DNA from: Burkholderia pyrrocinia
GTDB lineage: Bacteria; Pseudomonadota; Gammaproteobacteria; Burkholderiales; Burkholderiaceae
Length of the DNA: 64,000 nucleotides
Direction: 5' to 3'
NCBI RefSeq assembly: GCF_003330765.1
Contig: NZ_CP024902.1
Coordinates: 3,472,001-3,536,000 of the forward strand
Position numbers and translations under genes: made by a program. Under the pieces are notes generated by a model that saw nothing but the letters and a program-made list of their open reading frames with translations, did not search any database and was not told where the DNA came from. Position 1 is the first letter of the stretch, and every line of letters begins with the position of its first letter. Below, piece by piece: positions 8,559 to 17,520 of this stretch.

Positions 8559-9539
8559 TCAGAAACCGATCGGCCGGCGCTTCGCGGCGCCCTCGTCGGC
8601 GCGGATGTCGCGCGGCCCGATCGCGTCGCGGCCGTCGAGCCGCGCGGCGCCGAATGCGTGCAGCAGCGCGCGGCGCATCGTGCGCGGCGGCGTCGCGGCC
8701 AGCACGTCGAGCGCCTCGTCGCCGAGCGTGTCGGGGAAGCGCCGCCCCCACGCATGCGACGTGCGAATCTCGTCGTAGATCGTCTGCGCGATCCGGCGCG
8801 CGCCGGCCGCATCGGGCGGCTCGATCTCGTACACGTTCATCCGGTTGAGCAGCGGCTCCGGAATCGCCTGCGCGTCGTTCGCGGTCGCGATCCAGATCAC
8901 GTTGCCCGCATCGATCGGCACTTCCGCAAATTCGTCGACGAACGCGCGCGCGGTGTCGTGCTCGAGCAACGCATATAGCGCGCCGAGCGGATCGTATTGC
9001 GCATCGCTGCCGGCCTTGTCGATCTCGTCGACCGCGATCACGGGGTTCGCATAGCTGCCGTTCACGAGCGCCTCGAACACCTTGCCGGGCTTCGCGTTCT
9101 TCCATTGCGACGACGCGCCCGACAGGATCCAGCCGGCCGTCAGCGAGCTCATCGGCACGTAGTGGTACGCGGTGCCGAGCAGTTGCGCAAGCGCCTTCGC
9201 GAAATGCGTCTTGCCGATGCCGGGCGGCCCGAGCAGCAGGATCGGCATCAGTTCGAGCCGGTCGTCCGTTTCGAGGCACAGCGCGATTTGCTTGCGCACG
9301 TCGCCGAGCGGCTCGACGAAATTGGGCAATGCGTCGCCGAGCGTGTCGAACGACGGCATCCGGTTCGGCTTCACGCAGAAGCGCAGGTTGCCCGTCTTGA
9401 GCATCCTCTCGTAGGTGGCGCGCAGTGCGTCACTCGCGCTCTCGTTCAGGTCGCTCAGCGCCGTCTCGACCTGCTCGAGGTCGTACACCGTGCTGAAGGA
9501 CGCCACCGCCAGTTCCTGCTTCACCATCGCCGTCGTCAT
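8559..9539 (-). CDS. AAA+ ATPase, Lon/MoxR-like, without protease domain
   Basis: Cytosolic AAA+ ATPase of 326 residues. Walker A is GPPGIGKT (about 104-111), Walker B VIAVDEID (about 160-167), and WIATANDAQAIPEPLLNRM supplies sensor 1 and the arginine-finger region. The fold resembles the Lon ATPase module, but there is no Ser-Lys protease domain and no Lon N-domain, so it is probably a chaperone-like or regulatory ATPase. The start at 9539 is preferred over 9566 because GAGG sits 5 bases upstream. It is divergent from the nitroreductase gene. Function unknown beyond ATPase. Confidence 0.8.
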   Translation of the reverse strand: MTTAMVKQELAVASFSTVYDLEQVETALSDLNESASDALRATYERMLKTGNLRFCVKPNRMPSFDTLGDALPNFVEPLGDVRKQIALCLETDDRLELMPILLLGPPGIGKTHFAKALAQLLGTAYHYVPMSSLTAGWILSGASSQWKNAKPGKVFEALVNGSYANPVIAVDEIDKAGSDAQYDPLGALYALLEHDTARAFVDEFAEVPIDAGNVIWIATANDAQAIPEPLLNRMNVYEIEPPDAAGARRIAQTIYDEIRTSHAWGRRFPDTLGDEALDVLAATPPRTMRRALLHAFGAARLDGRDAIGPRDIRADEGAAKRRPIGF

Positions 9540-9768
9540 ACCAACCTCGCTGCCGCTTGCCGTCACACAACCATCAGACCCTTACGATTTCAGTGTAGCG
9601 GGCCCGCATCCCCGCGCAAGCAAGCAGCCGCGCGAGTCTGCTGCTAACAGCCGGCGCGGGCTGCACGCCTGCGCGCCGCGGCGTATGATTGTCGGTTCAC
9701 CCACCACCGCGCCGGCTTCGCCGACGGCGCCCGCGCGGCGCTTCGCGTCCGGCCCCGAAGGTATGCCG

Positions 9769-10488
9769 ATGTCCGTCCCCATTGCTTCCCCGCGCGTCGA
9801 TGCCGATGCGATCGGCGCCGTCGACACGGCGCTCACGTCGCGCCGCGCAGTCCGCGCGTTCCTGCCGACGCCCGTGCCGCGCGCCACGCTCGAGGCGATC
9901 CTCGAAGCCGCGAGCCGCGCGCCGTCGGGCACCAACATCCAGCCGTGGCGCGTGTACGTCGCGACGGGCGCCACGCGCGATGCGCTCGCCGCCGCGCTCA
10001 CCGCGGCCCACGACGATCCCGCGCGCGACGAGAAATACGTCGCCGAGTACGACTACTACCCGCGCGTGTGGGTGTCGCCGTATATCGACCGGCGCCGCAA
10101 GGTCGGCTGGGACCTGTATGGCCTGTTGAACATCGGCCGCGACGAGAAGGCGCGCATGCACGCGCAGCACGCGCGCAACTTCCGTTTCTTCGATGCGCCG
10201 GTCGCGCTGTTCTTCACACTCGACCGCGTGATGACGCACGGCGCGTGGCTCGATTGCGGGATGTTCCTGCAGGGCGTGATGACCGCCGCACGCGCACGCG
10301 GGCTCGATACCTGCCCGCAGGCCGCGTTCGTGCCGTTTCACCGGATCGTCGCCGAACACCTCGGCATTCCCGCCAACGAACAGTTCGTCTGCGGCATGTC
10401 GCTCGGCCATGCGGACCCCGACGCGATCGAAAACCGCCTCGTCACCGAGCGCGCGCCCGTCGCCGAGTTCGCGCGCTTTTTCGCTTGA
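9769..10488 (+). CDS. Nitroreductase-family flavoprotein
   Basis: FMN-dependent nitroreductase-fold enzyme, 239 residues. SRRAVRAFLPTPVP followed by ASRAPSGTNIQPWRVYV is the standard N-terminal FMN-binding block (Arg pair, then SGTNxQPW). GLDTCPQAAF and the C-terminal GMSLGHADPDAIEN are also typical. A central insertion rich in Tyr and Arg (around EYDYYPRVWVSPYIDRRR) is common in the proteobacterial subgroup. It should use NAD(P)H to reduce nitro or quinone compounds; the substrate is unknown. The start at 9769 has AAGG 7 bases upstream; an in-frame ATG at 9763 is too close to that site. Confidence 0.85.
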   Translation: MSVPIASPRVDADAIGAVDTALTSRRAVRAFLPTPVPRATLEAILEAASRAPSGTNIQPWRVYVATGATRDALAAALTAAHDDPARDEKYVAEYDYYPRVWVSPYIDRRRKVGWDLYGLLNIGRDEKARMHAQHARNFRFFDAPVALFFTLDRVMTHGAWLDCGMFLQGVMTAARARGLDTCPQAAFVPFHRIVAEHLGIPANEQFVCGMSLGHADPDAIENRLVTERAPVAEFARFFA

Positions 10489-10634
10489 AAACGCGTAACG
10501 CGGCGCTACCTTTCGAACAGGACCGCATCGTGCGGCGAACCTGTCGCGGCGCGTCCTGTCACATCACGATCGAAATCGATCGGGCGTAAGATGTGCGTCC
10601 GTTCCCCGCTATTCCGCGTTTCCGGAGACGTTTC

Positions 10635-11123
10635 ATGCTGAAACACGGCCTGGCCGTCCTGCTCGCGAGCGTCGCGCTCGCCGCCCATGCGCAGAGCCCC
10701 GCGCCGGCCCTCGTCGCGTGGGAAATCCAGGTGGTACGCGACGGTCAGACGATCGACACGTTCCAGCAGCGCACCACCGTGGGTCAGACCCGCACCGATA
10801 CCCATCGCTATCCGTCCGCCGTGCCGGTCGGCTGCGGCAATGCCGCGCGCGTCGTGCCGATCGAGCGCTCGCGCTCGGTGACGGTCGCGCCGCTCACCGT
10901 CGACGCAAGCGCGAACACGGTGTCGCTCGCGCTCGACGTGCAGGAAACGCTCGACGACGAAAACGCGAAGCGCGGCGATCCGTGCGTGCCCGCATCGCCG
11001 CGGCAAATCGTCGCGAGCCACCCCGGCCTGTCGGTCGGCGGCGATGCATGGACCGACTGGACGCTCGTCAACCAGCACCCGCACCTCGTCTACCGCGTGC
11101 GCGCGCACGTCGCGAAGGACTGA
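10635..11123 (+). CDS. Secreted hypothetical protein
   Basis: Not recognised. 162 residues with a clear Sec signal peptide (MLKHGLAVLLASVALAAHAQ, cleavage after AHA). The mature part is about 142 residues and has two cysteines (VGCGN and GDPCVP) that could form a disulfide. GGAG lies 7 bases before the ATG. It is followed 5 bases later by the EEP-family hydrolase, so the two are probably co-transcribed. Probably periplasmic. Confidence 0.75.
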   Translation: MLKHGLAVLLASVALAAHAQSPAPALVAWEIQVVRDGQTIDTFQQRTTVGQTRTDTHRYPSAVPVGCGNAARVVPIERSRSVTVAPLTVDASANTVSLALDVQETLDDENAKRGDPCVPASPRQIVASHPGLSVGGDAWTDWTLVNQHPHLVYRVRAHVAKD

Positions 11124-11128
11124 GCGCC

Positions 11129-11944
11129 ATGTCCGCCGACGCCCTGTCCTTGCCATTCGCCGAACCGCACGCCGCACCCGACGAAATCACCGCGGTCAGC
11201 TGGAACCTGCACAAGGGCCGCTCGCCGCTCGGCTTCACCGCGTGGAACGCGATGCGCAACTGGATGCAGTCGACGCACGCCGACGTGTATTTCCTGCAGG
11301 AAGCGATGGCGCGCCGCATGCCGCGCCCCGTGCTCGCGCCCGGCTTCGGCGTGCCGATGGACGACGCGGTCGACGACGTATGGCACTGCCAGGCCACCGA
11401 GATCGCGCATGCGCTCGACTGGCAGATCGCGCTCGGGCCGAACGTGTTCAAACCGTCGTGGCGGCACGGCAACGCGATCCTGTCGCCGCATCCGCTCGAC
11501 CTCGGCGGCCGCTGGGACATCTCCGCGCACCGCTTCGAGCGGCGCGGGCTGCTCGTCGCGCGCGCGACGCTCGCGGGCGCGCGCCCGGTCACGCTGCTGT
11601 GCGCGCACCTCGCGCTCACGCGCGCCGCGCGGCTGCGCCAGATGCACTGGATCGCGCACTGGATCGTGCGCAACGCGGGCGACGGCCCGCTGATGCTCGC
11701 CGGCGACTTCAACGACTGGCGCAACGATTCGGTCGCGCTGTTCGGCGAGATCGGGCTGTCCGAGGTCGCGACGCTGCTCGGCGAATCGGGCCGCACGTTC
11801 CCCGCGTTCTCGCCGGCGCTCGCGCTCGACAAGATGTTCGTGCGCGGCCTGACGCCGCTCGAATGGCGCGCGCCGTCCGGCGAGGCCGCGTGGCTGTCGG
11901 ACCACCTGCCGTACATCGCGCGCCTGCGCCTCGATCCGCAATAA
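11129..11944 (+). CDS. Endonuclease/exonuclease/phosphatase (EEP) family protein
   Basis: EEP-fold metal-dependent phosphoesterase, 271 residues. The catalytic signatures are visible: SWNLHKG (metal-binding Asn), FLQEAM (metal-binding Glu), LLCAHLALT (His), LAGDFNDWR (the GDFN block) and WLSDHLPYIARL (the terminal SDH). The closest pattern is the YbhP-like branch sometimes listed with sphingomyelinase or DNase I relatives. There is no signal peptide, so action is in the cytosol. The ATG lies 5 bases after the preceding stop. The natural substrate (nucleic acid, phosphoinositide or other) is not decided by the sequence. Confidence 0.85.
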   Translation: MSADALSLPFAEPHAAPDEITAVSWNLHKGRSPLGFTAWNAMRNWMQSTHADVYFLQEAMARRMPRPVLAPGFGVPMDDAVDDVWHCQATEIAHALDWQIALGPNVFKPSWRHGNAILSPHPLDLGGRWDISAHRFERRGLLVARATLAGARPVTLLCAHLALTRAARLRQMHWIAHWIVRNAGDGPLMLAGDFNDWRNDSVALFGEIGLSEVATLLGESGRTFPAFSPALALDKMFVRGLTPLEWRAPSGEAAWLSDHLPYIARLRLDPQ

Positions 11945-12053
11945 CGATCCCGAGAACGACTCGATCACGCTCCACCAAAGCGCGGCCGCACGGCAGGCGC
12001 TACATTAACGGCTTGCCCATCCCGCCACCGCCCCGCATCCGGGGCGCGCCGCC

Positions 12054-12701
12054 ATGACCTACCTTCCGATCCTGCTGCAAATCGCCGCCGTCTATCTCGT
12101 CGCGGCGATCACGCCCGGCCCGAATTTCTTCATGATTTCGCAACTGTCGCTCGCGGGGCGCCGCAGCCTCGGCGCCGCATCGGCGCTCGGCGTCGGCACC
12201 GCGTCGGTCGCGTGGGCGACGCTCGCGATGCTCGGCCTCGCGGCCGTGCTGCACCAGGTCGAATGGCTGTACGAGGCGATCCGGATCGGCGGCGCCGTGT
12301 ATCTCGTGTATTTCGGCTTCAAGCTGCTGCGCTCTGGCGTGCGCCGCGACGCGGCGCCGGCCGACTCGCCGGACGAACGCGCGCCGCTGGCCGCGCCGCA
12401 TGCGCGCGACTACCTGCGTGCCTATCGCAGCGGCCTGTTCACCTGCCTGACGAACCCGAAATCGTGCGCGTTCTGGACCAGCGTGTTCGCGGCGATGCTG
12501 CCCGCGCACGTGCCGCTGTGGTTCAACGGCGCGGTGCTGGTGACGATCGGCGTGCTGTCGGCCGGCTGGTATTCGTGCGTCGCGTACCTGTTCGCGAGCC
12601 CGCGCGCGCAGCGCGGCTACCGGCGCGTGCGGCGCCCGCTCGACGCGCTGTGCGGGGTGGCGCTCGTCGGCCTCGGCGCGAAACTCGCGGCCGATCGCTG
12701 A
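12054..12701 (+). CDS. LysE/RhtB-family amino-acid exporter
   Basis: Inner-membrane exporter, 215 residues with about six hydrophobic segments. AAITPGPNFFMISQ near the N-terminus and GAVYLVYFGFKLLRSG after the third helix are the RhtB/LysE hallmarks; SGLFTCLTNPKSCAFWTSVF is the conserved loop before helix 4. The family exports amino acids such as threonine, homoserine or lysine; the substrate here is not determined. It is separated from the previous gene by 109 bases and probably has its own promoter. Confidence 0.88.
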   Translation: MTYLPILLQIAAVYLVAAITPGPNFFMISQLSLAGRRSLGAASALGVGTASVAWATLAMLGLAAVLHQVEWLYEAIRIGGAVYLVYFGFKLLRSGVRRDAAPADSPDERAPLAAPHARDYLRAYRSGLFTCLTNPKSCAFWTSVFAAMLPAHVPLWFNGAVLVTIGVLSAGWYSCVAYLFASPRAQRGYRRVRRPLDALCGVALVGLGAKLAADR

Positions 12702-12929
12702 AAGCTTGTTGCAAGAATTCGTTGCGCCAAATCCGCGCAACCGCGGGGGTCAAGCCCGCGATCCGCGCCAAGCAGGGTAAAATAACGAGTTCCTCAATCG
12801 TCTGTCATCGAGAAGGCGCGTGTCCGACGCGCCGGCCGGCCGATCCTCGATCGGGCCGTCGCACTCGGTTTTTTTGCCCGTTTTTGGGCCCGTTACACGC
12901 GTTCGCTACGCGCGTCCGTTTTCAAAGCC

Positions 12930-13700
12930 ATGAGCAAATACGACACCGCCACCGTCCAATCCGTCCATCACTGGACCGACACGCTTTTCAGCTTCACCTG
13001 CTCCCGTGAGGCGGGCCTGCGCTTCAACAACGGCGAATTCACGATGGTCGGCCTCGAGGTCGACGGCAAGCCGCTCGCGCGCGCCTACTCGATCGTCAGC
13101 CCGAACTACGAAGAGCATCTCGAATTCTTCAGCATCAAGGTGCAGAACGGCCCGCTGACGTCGCGCCTGCAGCACCTGAAGGTGGGCGACACGGTGCTGA
13201 TCGGCAAGAAGCCGACGGGCACGCTCGTCGCCGACAACCTGCTGCCGGGCAAGACGCTGTGGATGCTGTCGACGGGCACGGGCCTCGCGCCGTTCATGTC
13301 GATCATCCGCGATCCGGACATCTACGACCGCTTCGACAAGGTGATCCTGACGCACACGTGCCGCCTGAAGGGCGAGCTTGCGTACATGGACTTCATCAAG
13401 CATGACCTGCCGGGCCACGAGTACCTCGGCGACATCATCAAGGAAAAGCTCGTCTACTACCCGACGGTCACGCGCGAAGCGTTCGACAACGAAGGCCGGA
13501 TCACCGACCTGATCGCGACGGGCAAGCTGTTCACCGATCTCGACGTCCCGCCGTTCTCGCCGGAAAACGACCGCGTGATGCTGTGCGGCAGCACCGCGAT
13601 GCTGAAGGACACGACCGAGCTGCTGAAGCAGGCCGGCCTCGTCGAAGGCAAGAACAGCGCGCCGGGCCACTACGTGATCGAGCGCGCATTCGTGGACTGA
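12930..13700 (+). CDS. fpr: Ferredoxin/flavodoxin-NADP+ reductase
   Basis: FAD enzyme that exchanges electrons between NADPH and ferredoxin or flavodoxin, 256 residues, the usual size of bacterial subclass I Fpr. RAYSIVSP is the FAD-binding motif (about 50-57) and LSTGTGLAPFMS binds the NADP pyrophosphate (about 113-124). The C-terminus ends HYVIERAFVD, typical of the group. A possible -10 TAAAAT (12778-12783) implies a leader of about 140 bases. That leader holds a GC-rich hairpin followed by a T-run near 12839-12878, which could act as an attenuator, though this is weak. Confidence 0.95.
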   Translation: MSKYDTATVQSVHHWTDTLFSFTCSREAGLRFNNGEFTMVGLEVDGKPLARAYSIVSPNYEEHLEFFSIKVQNGPLTSRLQHLKVGDTVLIGKKPTGTLVADNLLPGKTLWMLSTGTGLAPFMSIIRDPDIYDRFDKVILTHTCRLKGELAYMDFIKHDLPGHEYLGDIIKEKLVYYPTVTREAFDNEGRITDLIATGKLFTDLDVPPFSPENDRVMLCGSTAMLKDTTELLKQAGLVEGKNSAPGHYVIERAFVD

Positions 13701-13719
13701 TCCGCACTCGTAGGGCCTG

Positions 13720-14019
13720 TTCCCGCCAATAACGGGCTTGCGCTGGCCGCCAGAAGGGCCGAGCGCAAGGAATGCGACGCAGCGAATACCGGGCGTATTC
13801 GCAAGGAGCATGACGCCGCGATCGGCCCTTCTGGCGGCCAGCCCCACAAACGATTTTTTCCAATCAAGGGAACGCGCCTTGCCGGCCGTATTGCGGCGTC
13901 GATCGTCGCTTGTCCCCCAAGGGGACTTCCTTCGGGGCGTTTGGCTCGGCCAAACGGCGCTCCTCACTCCTTGCACTACAGCCGGCAAGGCACGTTCGCA
14001 AGCCCGTTATTAGCGGGAA
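13720..14019. repeat. Nested palindromic intergenic element
   Basis: The outer arms 13720-13742 and 13997-14019 match at 22 of 23 positions in inverted orientation. Inside are two further palindromes. Arms 13742-13762 and 13822-13842 match perfectly over 21 bases and enclose the small dyad GAATAC-5-GTATTC (13784-13800). Arms 13876-13886 and 13981-13991 match perfectly over 11 bases and enclose CGTTTGG-5-CCAAACG (13938-13956). No transposase or long frame is present. It resembles a REP/BIME-type or non-autonomous mobile element, but it was not matched to a named family. Confidence 0.75.
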
Positions 14020-14044
14020 GAGACCCTATTTGTGCCGCATCAAG

Positions 14045-14072
14045 AACCGGAGCGAAAGCTCCGGTTTTTTTT
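14045..14072 (+). terminator. Rho-independent terminator
   Basis: AACCGGAGC, a GAAA tetraloop, GCTCCGGTT and then a run of seven T. The 9-bp stem has a stabilising GNRA loop. It follows the palindromic element and ends plus-strand transcription from fpr or from within the element. Confidence 0.92.
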
Positions 14073-14306
14073 CGTCCCTACTTGGCGAATTCGTAACAAA
14101 CTGGGACCATTCCATCTCAAATAGTTACATTTGGATACGTCATCGCACGGTGCTTGGGTGTCAGTGTTTTTCCTACAACACGTTCATTCCGATTATTCAC
14201 ATTTACCCTTAAATGTCCGCCCGACATGACCTTTTCGGAATTTTTGAGATATTATTCGGCCCGCGTGGTGGCCGTTCGAATGAGTGTGGAAGGGTCGGAT
14301 GCAAGT

Positions 14307-14321
14307 GTTACAACATGTAAC
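14307..14321. promoter_or_regulatory. GTTAC-N5-GTAAC dyad upstream of the two-component operon
   Basis: A perfect 5+5 inverted repeat 111 bases before the sensor-kinase start. Another GTTAC follows within 10 bases (14326-14330) and AGTTAC occurs further upstream, near 14120. It could be the operator of this or another regulator; no regulator is identified. Confidence 0.35.
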
Positions 14322-14431
14322 TTTTGTTACGTCGGCATGGGGCGATTCTCTGGCGGAGATCGTCATCGAAACGGCAGCCGATCCACGCAGCCAGCCGGTG
14401 TCTGAACCGCTTTCTGACAGCAGGGAGAGTC

Positions 14432-15247
14432 ATGGATACGTCGCTTAACGCGCCCTCGGGTGCCCACGCCCCGTTCCCGTCGCGGCAGCTCATGCACAGC
14501 TGCGCCGCTACTCCGCCCATTGCCAAAGCCGCGTCGAAACGCGACGCATCCGCCGCACGAATCGCGGCCCTGTCCGCCCAATTGCTCGCCGCCGACGAAG
14601 CGGCCCGCCGCCACTTGGCCGGCGAGCTGCACGACGGGCTCGGCGCCGAACTCACCGCTGCCCGCTTCGCGCTCGCAAACGTTCAAACGTGGCTGCCGGC
14701 CGATGCGCCGGACGGTTGCCTGCGCGCGCTGGCGCTTGCGCAGCAGGCGCTCGACTCCGCGACCGACGCGAATCGCCGGCTGATCGACGAGCGCGGCACG
14801 CCGGCGCTCGACGCGGGCGTGGTCGGCACGCTGTCGTCGTGGGTCGACAGCCATGCGACGCGCACGGGCCTGCGCACGAGCTTCGTATGCGCGGCCGACG
14901 CGCGCCTGACGCAGATCGCCGGCGCCAGTGCGCTCGCGGTGTTCCGCGTCGCACAGGAAGCGCTGTCGAACGTCGCGAAGCACGCGCGCGCGGCGTCGGT
15001 CGACGTGCGGATCGTCACCGACGGCACGCATCTGTCACTGATTGTCGCCGACGATGGGACCGGTTTTGCCCGTGGCCGCCGCACCGGCTACGGCCTCGCC
15101 GGCATGCGCGCCCGCTGCGAAGCGTTCGGCGGCAGCTTCGAGACGGCCACGCCGGAAACCGGCCACGGCACGCGCGTCACCGCGCGCTTCGCGTGGGATT
15201 CGCTGCTCGCGCTGCCCGTCGCGGCACGCCGCGCGTCGCTTTCGTGA
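14432..15247 (+). CDS. Soluble NarL-type sensor histidine kinase
   Basis: Histidine kinase of the HisKA_3 type, 271 residues. GGGAGAG precedes the ATG. The phosphoacceptor is His67 in GELHDGLGAEL. The N-box is FRVAQEALSNVAKHA, and the G-boxes DDGTGF and GYGLAGMRARCEAFGG complete an HATPase_c domain (about 170-260). There is no membrane helix and no PAS or GAF domain; the first 50 residues are low-complexity, so the input is not visible and may be another protein or the redox state (Cys24 is in this region). It is followed 7 bases later by its response regulator. Confidence 0.88.
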   Translation: MDTSLNAPSGAHAPFPSRQLMHSCAATPPIAKAASKRDASAARIAALSAQLLAADEAARRHLAGELHDGLGAELTAARFALANVQTWLPADAPDGCLRALALAQQALDSATDANRRLIDERGTPALDAGVVGTLSSWVDSHATRTGLRTSFVCAADARLTQIAGASALAVFRVAQEALSNVAKHARAASVDVRIVTDGTHLSLIVADDGTGFARGRRTGYGLAGMRARCEAFGGSFETATPETGHGTRVTARFAWDSLLALPVAARRASLS

Positions 15248-15254
15248 GGTCGTC

Positions 15255-15911
15255 ATGAGCCTGAACATCCTGCTCGTGGATGATCACGCGATCGTCCGGC
15301 AAGGGGTCCGCCAGTTGCTGATCGACCGCGGCGTCGCGCGCGACGTCACCGAGGCCGAGAACGGCGGCGACGCCATGGCCGCCGTCGACAAACAGGAATT
15401 CGACGTGATCCTGCTCGACATCTCGCTGCCGGACACGAACGGCATCGACGTGCTCAAGCGCCTCAAGCGCAAGCTGTCGCGCACGCCGGTGCTGATGTTC
15501 TCGATGTACCGCGAGGACCAGTACGCGGTACGCGCGCTGAAGGCCGGCGCCGCCGGCTACCTGTCGAAGACGGTCAACGCCGCGCAGATGATCGGCGCGA
15601 TCCAGCAGGTCGCGGCCGGCCGCAAGTACGTGAGCCCCGCGATGGCCGAGGCGCTCGCCGAATACGTGTCGTTCGAGAACGAGCCGCTGCCGCACGAGAA
15701 GCTGTCCGACCGCGAATACCAGACGCTTTGCATGCTCGCGTCGGGCAAGCGGCTCACCGACATCGCGAACACGCTGTCGCTGTCCGTGAAGACGGTGAGC
15801 GTGTACCGGTCGCGGCTGCTCGAGAAGATGCGGCTGTCGAACAACGCGGAACTCACGTTCTACGTGATGAGCAACCGGCTCGTCGACATGGCGCCCGCAG
15901 CCTGCGCCTGA
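15255..15911 (+). CDS. NarL/FixJ-family response regulator
   Basis: DNA-binding response regulator, 218 residues. The receiver domain (1-120) has the acidic pair VDD (8-10), phosphoacceptor Asp55 in VILLDISLPD, and Lys in YLSKTV. A LuxR-type helix-turn-helix (about 150-210) has LSDREYQTLCMLASGKRLTDIA and LSVKTVSVYRSRLLEKM. GAGG stands upstream of the ATG. It should be phosphorylated by the adjacent kinase. Targets are unknown; the divergence of the domain from NarL/UvrY/RcsB prevents naming it. Confidence 0.92.
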   Translation: MSLNILLVDDHAIVRQGVRQLLIDRGVARDVTEAENGGDAMAAVDKQEFDVILLDISLPDTNGIDVLKRLKRKLSRTPVLMFSMYREDQYAVRALKAGAAGYLSKTVNAAQMIGAIQQVAAGRKYVSPAMAEALAEYVSFENEPLPHEKLSDREYQTLCMLASGKRLTDIANTLSLSVKTVSVYRSRLLEKMRLSNNAELTFYVMSNRLVDMAPAACA

Positions 15912-16116
15912 TACACCCGATTCGCCGGGCTCAACGGCGCGGCGCGCGCCGCAACGCCGTCAACCGCCGCCCGTTTCACGCGCAAGCGCTTGTTTTATCG
16001 GACGATTCCGCGGGGTGCCGCTGCGCTGCAGCGGGTCTTGTTCGCCAAATCGGCTAAAATTACGGGTTTTCACTCAGTCAGCGCTGCCGCGCTCGCGCGC
16101 TGGCGATTCATCCGCA

Positions 16117-17520
16117 ATGTCTCTCTTCCGCAAGAAAAACGTCGATCGCATGATCGCCGGCGCGCACGCCGCCGGGCTCAAGAAAGCGCTCGGCGCGATC
16201 GACCTCACCTTCCTCGGCATCGGCGCGATCATCGGCACCGGCATCTTCGTGCTGACCGGCACCGGCGCCGTGCAGGCCGGCCCCGCGCTGATGCTGTCGT
16301 TCTTGATCGCCGCGATCGCGTGCGGCCTCGCGGCGCTGTCGTACGCGGAGTTCGCGTCGTCGATCCCCGTCGCCGGCTCGATCTACACGTATTCGTACGC
16401 GACGCTCGGCGAACTCGTCGCGTGGATCATCGGCTGGGACCTGATGCTCGAATACGGCCTCGCGGCGTCGGCCGTGTCGGTCGGCTGGTCGGGCTACCTG
16501 CAGTCGCTGCTGCAGGGCTTCGGGCTCACGCTGCCCACCGTGCTGACCGCGGCGCCCGGCGCGGTGCCGGGCGTCGTCACATGGTTCAACCTGCCCGCGT
16601 TCCTCGTGATGCTCGTGATCACGACGCTGCTGTCGATCGGCATCCGCGAGTCGACCCGCATCAACAACATCATGGTGTTCATCAAGGTGTCGGTCGTACT
16701 GCTCGTGATCGCGGTCGGCGTGTTCCACGTGACGCCCGCGAACTGGAAGCCGTTCATGCCGCACGGCTGGAACGGCGTGTTCGGTGCGGCGGCCGTGATG
16801 TTCTTCGCGTTCATCGGCTTCGACGCGGTGTCGTCGGCGGCCGAGGAAGTGAAGAATCCCAAGCGCGACCTGCCGATCGGCATCATCGCGTCACTCGCGG
16901 TGTGCGCGGTGCTGTATGTGACGGTCGCCGCGGTCGCGACCGGCATCGTGCCGTCGGCCCAGTACGCGAACATCTCGCACCCGATCTCGTACGCGCTGCA
17001 GGCCGCCGGCGAGACATGGGTCGCGGGCTTCATCGATCTCGGCGCCGTGCTCGGCATGCTGACCGTGATCCTCGTGATGAGCTACGGCCAGACGCGCGTG
17101 ATCTTCGCGATGTCGCGCGACGGGCTGCTGCCGGCGATGCTGTCGCGCGTGCACCCGCGCTACGCGACGCCGTTCCTGACGACCTGGCTCGTCGGCCTGT
17201 TCTTCGGGCTGATCGCCGCGCTCGTGCCGCTCAACGTGCTCGCCGAGCTGATCAACATCGGCACGCTCGCGGCGTTCTCGATGGTGTCGATCGCGGTGCT
17301 CGTGCTGCGCCGCACGCACCCCGACCTGCCGCGCGCGTTCCGCTGCCCCGGCGTGCCCGTGGTGCCGATCCTCGCGGTCGCGTCGTGTCTGTTCCTGATG
17401 CTGAACCTGCAGCCCATCACGTGGGCCGCGTTCGGCATCTGGCTCGTGATCGGCCTCGTGATCTACTTCCTGTACTCGCGACACCACTCGAAGCTCGCGC
17501 ACGGCAGCGACGCGCACTGA
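16117..17520 (+). CDS. APC-family amino-acid permease
   Basis: Amino-acid:proton symporter, 467 residues with about 12 hydrophobic segments. GIGAIIGTGIFVLTGTGA in helix 1 is the substrate-binding glycine-rich motif. FFAFIGFDAVSSAAEEVKNP in helix 6 and RVIFAMSRDGLLPAML are typical of the cationic-amino-acid transporter (YfnA/CAT) branch. A short basic N-terminus (SLFRKKNVDR) precedes helix 1. The ribosome site before the chosen ATG is weak, but the family start agrees with it. A GC-rich hairpin (17571-17593) follows the stop. Substrate class is inferred. Confidence 0.9.
   Translation: MSLFRKKNVDRMIAGAHAAGLKKALGAIDLTFLGIGAIIGTGIFVLTGTGAVQAGPALMLSFLIAAIACGLAALSYAEFASSIPVAGSIYTYSYATLGELVAWIIGWDLMLEYGLAASAVSVGWSGYLQSLLQGFGLTLPTVLTAAPGAVPGVVTWFNLPAFLVMLVITTLLSIGIRESTRINNIMVFIKVSVVLLVIAVGVFHVTPANWKPFMPHGWNGVFGAAAVMFFAFIGFDAVSSAAEEVKNPKRDLPIGIIASLAVCAVLYVTVAAVATGIVPSAQYANISHPISYALQAAGETWVAGFIDLGAVLGMLTVILVMSYGQTRVIFAMSRDGLLPAMLSRVHPRYATPFLTTWLVGLFFGLIAALVPLNVLAELINIGTLAAFSMVSIAVLVLRRTHPDLPRAFRCPGVPVVPILAVASCLFLMLNLQPITWAAFGIWLVIGLVIYFLYSRHHSKLAHGSDAH

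Larger units (their letters stand above)
13701..14431. other. 731-base region between fpr and the sensor kinase gene
   Basis: No gene is supported. The left half is the nested palindromic element and a strong terminator. The right half (about 14080-14340) is clearly poorer in GC than its surroundings and holds a GTTAC-5-GTAAC dyad. It should contain the promoter of the two-component operon. Confidence 0.65.
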
